From positions 9,357,246-9,421,245 of the forward strand of contig NC_087081.1 of NCBI RefSeq assembly GCF_026151205.1: a stretch of DNA of 64,000 nt, given 5' to 3'. The position numbers and the translations under genes are program-made. The stretch is from Bolinopsis microptera. Taxonomy: Eukaryota; Ctenophora; Tentaculata; Lobata; Bolinopsidae. Under the pieces are notes generated by a model, which saw nothing but the letters and a program-made list of their open reading frames with translations, ran no database searches and was not told the origin of the DNA. Every line of letters starts with the position of its first letter. Positions within the stretch are counted from its first letter, which is position 1. Positions 56,001 to 64,000 of this stretch are shown one piece after another.

Positions 56001-56660
56001 TGTGAGTCTCGGTGATCCCCAAAAGATCCAATCTGTACTGATCAATGTTTTTACTAAGTTGGTAGAGCTGTGTAGATGAGCTGACAAGAGATAGAACGTT
56101 CCATGTTCCAAAACGTAAAAACTGTTTGCAATAATTTACTGGATTGGATTTGTTGGAAGCAGGGTCAACATGGATGATCTGTTGACTAATAAATCTGGTC
56201 GGATGACGAGTACCCCCTCTTCTCATCAGGCGACTGGGGTCCCGTAGGCTTTGCCCAGCCTCCGTCATGCTGGAACCATCCGTCCTTGAATTGGAAGTAG
56301 CACTCCGTCCATTTGATGTGTGTGTTGTTTCAGTAGCGTTGTTATTTGAGGTGGAAGGGATGCTGGCCCTTCGCACCCGATGAACTGCATGCAGTCCTAA
56401 CGAGACAGATGTCCCGGTTATATTTTTCGACCTGTACTGGTCTAGAGCCGCAGTGTTCTGTTACCGTTCACCTGTTTTAACTGGAATCACCCAGAACAGG
56501 CTACTAAGCTTAACAGTGGCACCTCGAGAAGGGTGTGGCTCTTCACCACGCACTACGGATCTTGGGCTCGGAGAGGTTGTGTAAGACACTTCACGAGCCC
56601 CTGGAGTTTGGAAAACCCCTTAACCTTTAATTTTTACGAGTATCACCCGTTAAGTCATAT
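53002..56660 (-). mobile_element. full-length RTE-like LINE
   Basis: Insert 53009-56653 (about 3.65 kb), bordered by GTCATAT (53002-53008 and 56654-56660), splitting the MITE exactly where the intact MITE reads GGTCATATCACG. Contains one long ORF on the minus strand, a 5' region of about 280 bp and a 3' tail of about 110 bp. The second copy of this family at 62.1 kb ends earlier, at TACATACATG. Confidence 0.9.
53119..56376 (-). CDS. LINE ORF: APE endonuclease + reverse transcriptase (1,085 residues)
   Basis: Intact. Residues 1-85 are Ser/Asn/Thr-rich; 90-340 hold the APE-type endonuclease (FGTWNVLS, LLGITETHMPG, LLLGDFNAKV near 226, QIDHICIGKRFR, and catalytic GSDHYLV near 324). A helical linker follows. 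RT: NNKSPGVDGITNEQLK, NNRGITLRSTASKLF, CGFRQNRSCIDQI, motif A FKAAFDSI near 700, motif B SGTGQGDIQAPP, motif C TDYADDMAI near 809. The C-terminus has LRWYGHVVRMPDSRLP and a basic RSRGRPRKNWKS. A single ORF with APE and RT and this tail fits RTE/Rex-type LINEs. No stop or frameshift seen, so it is potentially active. Confidence 0.93.
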   Translation of the reverse strand: MRRASIPSTSNNNATETTHTSNGRSATSNSRTDGSSMTEAGQSLRDPSRLMRRGGTRHPTRFISQQIIHVDPASNKSNPVNYCKQFLRFGTWNVLSLVSSSTQLYQLSKNIDQYRLDLLGITETHMPGSGTTLLDNGSLLIHSGRVDGIKRQGVGLSLSKRIRNSLISFTPTSERVLTARLHSKQINISVVVAYAPTEGAEESEKDKFYRTLTDTFDGLPRHDIKLLLGDFNAKVTSGRYGSEAVIGGESLHSSSNDNGTRLVDFCATNQLVIGGTLFEHKNIHKGTWRSPNGLTVNQIDHICIGKRFRQSLFDVRVCRGADIGSDHYLVLGLLKIKLQSVTKINANRPNVPAIERLRDSTTVLEYNVALQNRFASLDSEVDLEDMWRNLSQTVTDVSLEVLGKRPRKAKEQHLSPKTKDLLTQRAQFKRKDPNSDTNRSEYSKLNKLVKKSSKLDDNNWAVRVATDLEEAASKGQQREVWAKIKKISGKNKKPQASCVRDKDGRKITDPQQQRDRWKEHFTELLNPPSSSVNLADLDTVPPQPHFNSLSCSDGPPTRDEISYSLTKLKNNKSPGVDGITNEQLKYGASALVDQLECLFKKVWEEETVPEDWLKGVIIVIGKKGDTSVCGNNRGITLRSTASKLFQMILLKRLHAGMECLLRENQCGFRQNRSCIDQIYSLRTIIHNCLEFNIPLYINFVDFKAAFDSIRRDFIWCSMRHYGLPEKYVRIFQSFFGGTMSAVRVNGELTDWFDVNSGTGQGDIQAPPVFNFCLNFSAFLAETNKTISQGAVLQKEMKTVEEKVILDTDYADDMAIMDNSGEGLQESTDLLVHYSSYAGLRINAKKTQCMAVSKCASQRPFIKDDCIELSVEGEPVEQVSNFVYLGATISGDGTINRDLDVRIQKANGAFHQLWNIWNSRTIKTPTKIRIYRAAVLTILLYGAEVWNTTKKQMKRFEVFHQTSLRRILRIKWFFHVTNDEVLRRAGIKSVETFISAARLRWYGHVVRMPDSRLPRFLLNWKPNYGKRSRGRPRKNWKSCVLEDAAKFTGVENIDNDTTEALATNRVQWRHMLRRQRDVCDAGHSND

Positions 56661-56946
56661 CACGTGATCGAGACAGTTTTTCGCCGACATCTCGCTAGGG
56701 GAGCATTTTAGCCCTATGTCATGTGTGGTGATTCGGAATCAGCGTTCGAAAATATATCGAACCAGGTAGATTTTAACTGTCAGGGGCCCTTATAGAAAAA
56801 TCTCGAATATCGACTGTAGAGTGATTTAGCACGCTCGCAATATGTTTCCTCGCGAAGAATTGTTTATTGTTCATGTGCGGATTTTAAGCAAATATTTTAC
56901 CGTCAAACTGCTTCAAAACCCTTGAAGTCTTTTTATTAACCTTTTC

Positions 56947-57720
56947 GACAACTAACGAGGAGCTCTCGGAAGCAAGAAAAGGATGTGCGAGAACATTTGC
57001 CAGCCTCATTTTTGAAGGGAAAGTCAGCTCTGCGGTGCGCATGTTGTGTGATAACGATAATAAAGGAATACTAGAAATGTCTACAGAGACTATATATTTA
57101 GACTATGGATTTAGAGAATCGAAACTGTTTGGACTCGCAACAACTTGTCGTGCAGTGCGCGTTTTTAATATCGAAACTCTTTTAGGAGAATCGAAACTGT
57201 TGTTTCGCAGCAAGTTGTTGCGCGCATTTTTGTAATATCGAAACTCTTTTATGAGAAACGAAACCGTTTTGACTCGCAGCAGTTTGTCGCGCGCATTTTA
57301 AAAAAATCATCGAAACTCTTTTAAGTTTAACGATAATAATGGAATACTAGAAATGTCTACAGAGACTATTGACCAGCTATTGAAGCTAGCATCCAGAACC
57401 AATGCCTATACTTATAGTGGAGAATAGTTTATTTTTTGGACCGATCGAACAAATAGAAGAATCGTTGTTTTATAATATAGATGAGACAATGGTATTTAGG
57501 GCGGCAAAATTTACTAACGGGTCTGCTGGACCATCACAAATTGATGCTGATTTTTTTAAATTCATTTTGACGCATAAGAATTTTAAAGAAGAAGGAAAGA
57601 AACTAAGAGATACATGATTGCTAATTTTGCAAGGTTGATCGCATCAAAACCGTATAATCCTGATCTGTTGGACTCCTGTACGTTAACAGTAGACTCATTC
57701 CGTTTAACTGCGTGGTTACT
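56947..57720 (+). pseudogene. degraded continuation of the 51.6-kb LINE fragment
   Basis: Resumes LINE N-terminal coding sequence (RGALGSKKRMCEN-type reading, then SAVRMLCDNDN), is interrupted by the 68-bp-unit repeat at 57094-57328, then continues through IVENSLFFGPIEQIEESLFY to RLIASKPYNPDLLDS near 57670, where similarity fades. Multiple frame breaks. Confidence 0.8.
57053..57369. repeat. 235-bp insertion flanked by a 41-bp direct duplication
   Basis: LINE sequence AACGATAATA...ACAGAGACTAT occurs at 57053-57093 and again at 57329-57369 (one or two mismatches), bracketing the 68-bp-unit repeat at 57094-57328. Confidence 0.85.
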
Positions 57721-58426
57721 GACTGCTTGTTGAACACTGCGATGGTGAGAGGCCAATTAACGAAAAGAAGAATTAGAGGATCCTAATTCATCGTTAGCTA
57801 CGACTCTACGACGGTAGTGCATACTCAGTAATCGTACAGTACTTATCTTTAAGTAAAGAATCTGCAGCCATGCTGTGGTACTGGTTGGAGTTGCACTGTC
57901 CGACTGTGTCTGCTGTCTCGTTGGGATGTCTCAATCTGAGGTTGCGGTCAACAAGAGATGGGGATGGTCAGCATATACAAGTTTTATCGTACAACTTCGG
58001 CAGTGCATATGAGGTGAGTTGTACTTATCTGGAGATAAAGATTCTGCAGCCAGCGTTGACCATGCTTTGTAAGACTAAGATTATGTCAGAGAAAGAATTT
58101 TATTTACGTTGAGAGTTCCAGCTCCGAAAAGAATGATTTCTTGCAATCCTCAGGTAAACTATTTTTGATTTTTGCTTTTATTTCAGTTGTATGACTTACG
58201 CCAGTACGATCATACTCCAAATTGAAATACGTTTTAATTGAATGTTTCTGTTTTCTGAAAGTTATTTTTCGGTTTCTCAACAAAAGATGAAAATCAGCCA
58301 ACTTAAAAAAGCCTCTGTTTTTACTTTTGTGGATGTCTGTTCTAAGTTTTACAAGCTAACAATATACCAAGCTAATGGCACCAACCCACTTTTCCTGTAA
58401 ATAATATTCTATCAGTCGCTTTTAGA
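57721..58426. other. spacer with a short direct repeat
   Basis: A roughly 35-bp block (GTACTTATCT...GATTCTGCAGCC) occurs at about 57838 and 58020. No gene recognised; the ORF at 57870-58112 is unsupported. Confidence 0.4.
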
Positions 58427-59059
58427 GTCAATCTCACTGAGTCTGACTCTACCGTCATTAAAGCAGCAAGTGGGCAGGAGATAGAGCAAGTAGATGACTT
58501 TGTCTACCTTGGAAGCAGAATAATGAGTGCGGAGAAGGACTTTGATGTTAGGAAAGCAAAGGCATGGGGGGCCTGTCATCAGTTAAAGACAACCTGGAAG
58601 TCTGGAATGCGCAGGGACTTAAAGATCCGTGTCTTTCGAGCAACGGTTGAGCCCGTACTCCTGTACGGCTCTGAAGCTTGGACGATAAGCCAATCCATGA
58701 CTAAGCGGATCAATGGATGCTACACTAGAATGCTCCGGATGGCCTTGAACATACGTTGGCCACAAATCATCAACAACAGTGATTTATACGGCAACATCCC
58801 CAAGCCATCAGCGATGATAGCCTCCAGAAGAATGAGACTGGCTGGACATGTAGCCAGGCATGACGACCTTCTGGCAAACCAACTTCTGTTCTGGGACCCT
58901 CAGCATGGATACAGGAGACCGGGGAGGCCCCACCTTACGTTTCTGGACATGCTAAAGAAGGACACCAGCCTTTCCTGTGTTGAAGAGATAAGATCTGTTA
59001 TGCTTGACCGCGACGTGTGGCGAGGAATTGTAGTTGCTCGGACCAAGAAGCCGACTTAA
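58427..59059 (+). pseudogene. C-terminal fragment of another LINE ORF
   Basis: Begins in frame before its first ATG with QEIEQVDDFVYLGSRI, then RVFRATVEPVLLYGSEAW, RRMRLAGHVARHDD and HGYRRPGRPHLTFLDML, the post-RT region of craniofacial-development-protein-2-like/RTE- or CR1-type LINE ORFs. The RT core is absent: a typical 5' truncation. Related in layout to, but clearly different from, the LINE at 53-56 kb. Confidence 0.85.
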
Positions 59060-59083
59060 GTCAGTAAGTCAGTAAGTCAGTCG
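59056..59083. repeat. (AAGTCAGT)n LINE tail
   Basis: Three and a half octamer units directly after the stop codon of the LINE fragment, acting as its 3' tail instead of poly(A). Confidence 0.85.
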
Positions 59084-62000
59084 CTGTTCGCCAAAGCTCA
59101 AACGTTTCATTCAATTTCTTTCAGTTTCATCGCAATAACCAATGGCACTCTTTAGTCTTCATGTGAGCATTTTGTCAAGCAAAGATCAAAAAGCATGTGT
59201 CTTTCTTCTGCCGTTAAAAAAGCACGTGACTTCCTTACACTGTTCACATTTTCCGAGTCTCTTATGCAACCAAGGAGTTTTATAAACGGGCCATGACAAT
59301 GAATTAAAAAAGGCTTTCTCCCTTACCAGCCCAAGAACGTCGTGGATTCTTAAAAGCTGGTTTAAATAAAAACCTTTTGTGAACTCCACAGCTCTAGGGG
59401 GCCGGTTACAATGAAATAATGAAATTGTTTCTTTAGATGAAAACGTGACCCTCTAACACGTGACCCTCCTCCTACAATCAAATTGGGTTCTCAGCCGCGT
59501 TAAATTCAATAACAGTTATTTGTAACAACGTAAATGAATATTGGATGACTGTAATGAAAACCACGACTTACCATTTTGAAAGAATAGATCGTTAAATCTT
59601 CATCTTCATTTGCTTGATTGCTTGTAGCGATATCGTGCTAACAAGCAACCCCACATTTATTGATATCAAAAGTGCTCGTCACCAGTAAACGATGATATAT
59701 TCCTTGCAACGGATGTGCCTTTCTTTTCCTTTTGTTTGAATTTAATACTGTGAAAATAATTATCTCTATTGTGAACTACCATAGGACCATGGACCTCACA
59801 AGAGGAGATAGTATTTTAACTCACTTACTGCAGTAATGGTAAGGTCATTTTTTATCGGTTTTCGAACAAACGTGCACACAGAAAATAATAACCTGGTATA
59901 ATAAGTTTTCTTGGGGGTTTGACAATATGTGTGCACACTACGAATTCTTGCAAGTGGACAGAAGAATTTGTTAAACCATGGAGCTGATCAACCCTCATTT
60001 AGCTAACTTTAGCTCTTTTGTCCACACTTAGGGCTAGACAATCCTTTGATGCAGTATATAAGTCTGGGCCTATTGTAAACTTGTAAGGAAGCTAGTATAA
60101 TCTCAAAATGGGAAAACGTTTTACCATAAGCTGCCCGGTATCCGATGTTGTTACATTACTTTCATGCAATGACTGTGGTTCCCGGAACAGTTTACTTAAT
60201 TTATTTGGTTATTTTATTTTATTTTTTTCTAGGTCAGCTTCATGTTACCATTTTGCATAATGCTTATTAACTCTCAACTCAGCGGTTACTTTTTATTTTT
60301 CATTCCTATTACTGATTATTCGATTAATTTAAATTTGTCCAATATTATACTTACTGTAATATTGACGTACAATTGCAATTGCGGGATTCTCCAATTGTTG
60401 CATCAAGGTGTGGTCTACTTCATCCAGCTCAATTATAAATAAACAAAATATTTCGATAATTTCTCACATGAAAACCTGCAAAAAGACGTGATTATGCTAA
60501 ACCTTGTATTATAGATGTTCAGCCAAATTAGTTAATAAACGGTTGCGTTTAAAATGCAAATGTTTACTGCGACTGTAATTTTAAAGATATTCGTTATTAA
60601 AGTTTCAATTTTGTACAATTTGTTGTATATCAGAGCTTATCAAGATGGTTATGTAAATATATGTATTATAGGTATTGGTGCTCATCTATAAAACCAGACA
60701 TGACGTGGTGACTGGTGGCTTAATTTGAGTTTTACTTTATAGCTTTATGAACAATTGTTCAGAAAGTAAGACTCAAATGCAGTCGTGATCAGAGCCAAAC
60801 AAAATTAAACTCAGGTTTGTTTGGGAGAAAAGTTTGAGCAACATTTCGCATCTTCTCAGAGCCTTTGAGGAAACTAAAAAACAAAAATATCGTCAGCACT
60901 AAATAAACCTAACATTATTTTCTTTGTTATAAAAGAGCATAATATGGAGTCATGTCTAGAAAGCAATCTTTAAAGTGGTAGGCAGTCAAGTTATAGCTTT
61001 ATAGGTCTTTAAATCATTAAACACCATACATGAAGCATACAGTGTCTCAAAATGAAGGATTTGTCAAAATTTATAAAGCTTTTTAAGTGCGTTATCACGA
61101 GTAACAAATGCATGCAGAGCTCTAACCTTCTGTCATCAATCCAGCTCAAAAAGCCGTTTCAGGCTTTCAGTATCATGTGTAACTGTATCTTCAATTCTTA
61201 AAGTTTCCATTTGTTTTCGTAAGCCAGTTATATAAAGATTCCTGGGTAATATGAAATTTGTAAAAACCTTCAATTTGACGACAAAGAATACATTATGAAA
61301 ATATTTCTTTGGAGTTTCGATGATTATGTTTCATAAAATGAACAAATCGCTTTCGTCTGCGAAATTCCAAAGAAATATTTACAAATTTATGCCTTAAATT
61401 ATGTATAATGAGATCGAAATTTATAATATTCCATCGACACGAGCTTTCAACCACCTGATAGAGTCATGCAATCATGATTATAAATGTGTATTTCGAAGTA
61501 TTTGATGTTGCTTTAAAAGTTAAACTGTGTAAAGTAGTTAAATATGTTTAATTTGAGTCTCCCAATCGGCTCATATCTTAACGTACTAGGGCATTTAATT
61601 TAACACTTTAAAGAATATATATTGAAATTTTGCTATTAAAAATTCGGTTTCTTCGGGCAGGAAATCATTTAACAACGTTTTTGATCCTTAATCGAACCAT
61701 TATACCAGATATATTAATCAAATTTAATTGTCTAGCATCCTATTCCGCACCTTGGGAGATGAGATAGCGTTTTAAAAACCATAACTCTGCAGGGTCGCAT
61801 TTTAACCCATGGAATCTGCAGCATCAACAAATCAACAATATAACTACCTAACTACAACTTGTGTGGTCTAAAGGCCGTTCTAAATCTAAGGCCAAATAAA
61901 ACTTTAACTACAATATTTTCATTGCAAACATTTTCATTGCAAAATTGTGTTTGAGGCATGACTGATAGTAATCGACGGTTAACTTGATCTGAGAGAGTCA

Positions 62001-62097
62001 AACTCAGGATTTTCATCAAATCGTTAATTTGTAAGCTACTCAATATTATATAAAAAAATCAATGCACTTTTCCCGAAAAATTTATGTTTAAAGGTCA
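59084..62097. other. 3-kb spacer, no confident gene
   Basis: AT-rich; ORFs of 60-70 codons on both strands (59186-59389, 60242-60442, 61852-62043) have no recognisable motifs. I see no repeat, RNA gene or splice-supported exon. Confidence 0.4.
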
Positions 62098-64000
62098 TAC
62101 ATACATGTTACATGGTAAGGTCTCCTCCTAGTCGTTGGAGTGGCCTGCATCACACACATCGCGTTGGCGGCGTAACATATGTCTCCACTGTACTCGGTTG
62201 GTAGCCAAAGCTTCTGTTGTGTCGTTGTCGATGTTTTCAACACCTGTAAACTTAGCAGCATCTTCGAGTACGCAGGACTTCCAGTTCTTACGGGGTCTGC
62301 CCCTTGACCTCTTTCCATAGTTTGGCTTCCAGTTCAACAGAAACCTCGGTAGTCTAGAGTCTGGCATTCTAACTACATGTCCATACCAACGTAGCCTGGC
62401 AGCACTGATGAAAGTCTCAACTGACTTGATGCCAGCCCTCCTAAGAACTTCGTCGTTGGTTACATGAAAGAACCATTTAATCCTAAGGATCCTTCTCAAG
62501 GAGGTTTGATGGAAAACCTCGAAACGTTTCATCTGCTTTTTGGTGGTGTTCCAGACTTCAGCTCCATACAACAAGATGGTGAGGACAGCAGCCCTATAGA
62601 TCCTGATCTTGGTTGGAGTCTTTATAGTTCTGCTATTCCAAATGTTCCAGAGCTGATGAAAGGCGCCATTAGCCTTCTGGATACGGACATCCAGGTCTCT
62701 GTTGATTGTCCCATCCCCACTAATAGTTGCACCCAGGTAGACAAAGTTGCTAACCTGCTCGACGGGTTCACCCTCAACCGACAGCTCAATACAATCATCC
62801 TTGATGAAAGGTCGCTGGGAGGCGCACTTGCTTACAGCCATGCATTGGGTCTTCTTTGCATTTATTCTGAGCCCAGCGTAGGAGCTGTAATGAACTAATA
62901 GATCAGTTGATTCCTGTAGGCCTTCCCCTGAGTTGTCCATAATAGCCATGTCATCAGCATAATCGGTGTCCAGAATGACCTTTTCCTCGACCGTCTTCAT
63001 CTCTTTCTGCAGCACTGCGCCTTGACTGATGATCTTGTTGGTCTCAGCCAGAAATGCAGAAAAGTTTAGGCAGAAATTAAAGACAGGAGGTGCTTGAATG
63101 TCACCCTGACCTGTGCCTGAGTTAACATCAAACCAGTCTGTCAGCTCCCCATTAACCCTCACGGCACTCATGGTACCCCCAAAAAATGACTGAAATATTC
63201 TGACATATTTTTCAGGCAGCCCATAGTGTCTCATACTGCACCAAATAAAGTCCCTTCAGATAGAATCGAACGCTGCCTTGAAATCCACAAAATTAATGTA
63301 AAGAGGAATGTTAAACTCAAGACAGTTATGAATAATAGTTCGGAGAGAATAAATCTGATCAATACATGAGCGGTTCTGTCTAAATCCGCACTGATTCTCC
63401 CTGAGGAGACACTCCATACCAGCATGTAACCGCTTAAGAAGAATCATCTGAAAAAGCTTGGATGCTGTAGACCTTAAGGTGATCCCTCTGTTGTTCCCGC
63501 AGACTGAAGTGTCTCCTTTCTTCCCAATAACAATGATCACACCCTTTAACCAATCTTCAGGAACAGTCTCTTCTTCCCACACTTTCTTGAATAGACACTC
63601 TAGTTGATCAACTAGAGCACTCGCACCATACTTCAGTTGCTCGTTAGTTATCCCGTCCACTCCTGGGCTTTTGTTGTTCTTAAGCTTTGTCAGGGAATAA
63701 CTAATCTCGTCTCTGGTGGGTGGTCCATCCGAACAAGAGAGAGAGTTAAAGTGGGGTCGGGGTGGTACTGTATCAAGGTCGGCAAGGTTGACACTTGATG
63801 ATGGGGGGTTCAAAAGTTCAGTAAAGTGCTCCTTCCACCTATCCCTCTGCTGTTGGGGATCCGTGATCTTCCTACCGTCCTTGTCCCGGACACAAGATGC
63901 TTGAGGCTTCTTGTTCTTACCAGAGATCTTCTTGATCTTTGCCCATACCTCACGCTGCTGACCTTTGCTCGCTGCTTCCTCAAGATCAGTAGCTACTCTA
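62098..64000 (-). mobile_element. second copy of the RTE-like LINE, cut by window end
   Basis: Starts (3' end) at TACATACATGTTACATGG and runs nearly identical to 53089-54990 up to the window edge. Lacks the extra 80 bases of 3' sequence seen in copy 1. Confidence 0.93.
62128..64000 (-). pseudogene. RTE-like LINE ORF, partial, with one nonsense codon
   Basis: Same ORF as 53119-56376 from the linker before RT to the C-terminus. In RT motif A the codon after FKAAFDSI is TGA (63253-63255) instead of AGA, which would truncate the protein before the catalytic YADD. Other differences are few. Its N-terminal half lies beyond the window. Confidence 0.92.

Larger units (their letters stand above)
52500..56844. 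mobile_element. telomere-repeat MITE, copy 2, with two nested insertions
   Basis: Element 52508-56836 in an 8-bp direct repeat GCAATATG (52500-52507 and 56837-56844). Its own sequence matches 32314-32689 but is split by a hAT MITE near its left end and by a 3.6-kb LINE. The CCCTAA units are at about 52910-52975. Confidence 0.85.

Overview
The window is nuclear DNA from an animal, most likely an invertebrate; I cannot name the species. Evidence: AT-rich sequence, spliced genes with GT-AG introns, animal-type non-LTR retrotransposons of three or four lineages, a Helitron, several miniature DNA transposons (8-bp or TA target duplications), a tRNA-derived SINE, long CT/GT microsatellites, and short TTAGGG-type telomeric runs carried inside a mobile element. 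There are no bacterial operons, no CRISPR array and no rRNA.

Host genes. (1) 5.27-17.16 kb, minus: by matching splice sites and phases I assembled a 22-exon gene for a multi-pass membrane protein of about 1,227 residues, with an N-terminal membrane anchor, three or four ephrin-receptor-like (GCC2/GCC3) cysteine-rich repeats, a 490-residue acidic segment and then at least four membrane helices. All junctions are in phase except one point at a run of nine T, where a single base is missing or the ribosome must slip. (2) 18.43-19.77 and 20.44-21.78 kb, plus: two near-identical copies of a two-exon, 123-residue gene with a TATA box. (3) 25.39-27.20 kb, minus: the last four exons of a lysine-rich protein. 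(4) 29.16-31.04 kb, plus: one long exon for a disordered 626-residue protein with a possible PP1 docking motif.

Mobile and repeated DNA fills the rest. 0.3-4.7 kb: a TA-flanked MITE, a 1.08-kb foldback element with an 8-bp duplication, a 618-bp non-autonomous Helitron, and an older repeat containing a SINE. 32.3-35.2 kb: a telomere-repeat-bearing MITE and a CR1/jockey-like LINE. 36.3-39.7 kb: a 79-bp satellite with a 790-bp higher-order period that flips orientation. 41.8-44.4 kb: a 21-bp array, a 354-bp CT run and two inverted-repeat elements. 45.06-51.24 kb: a LINE with an endonuclease-like C-terminus, interrupted in its RT domain by another copy of itself. 51.6-57.7 kb: a broken relative containing a MITE that itself contains a hAT MITE and an intact RTE-like LINE. 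58.4-59.1 and 62.1-64.0 kb: two more LINE fragments.

The most unusual pattern is that several intronic minisatellites begin exactly at the 5' splice site of the preceding exon, so every repeat unit carries a copy of the splice donor. I see this in four introns: three of the membrane-protein gene and one of the lysine-rich gene.
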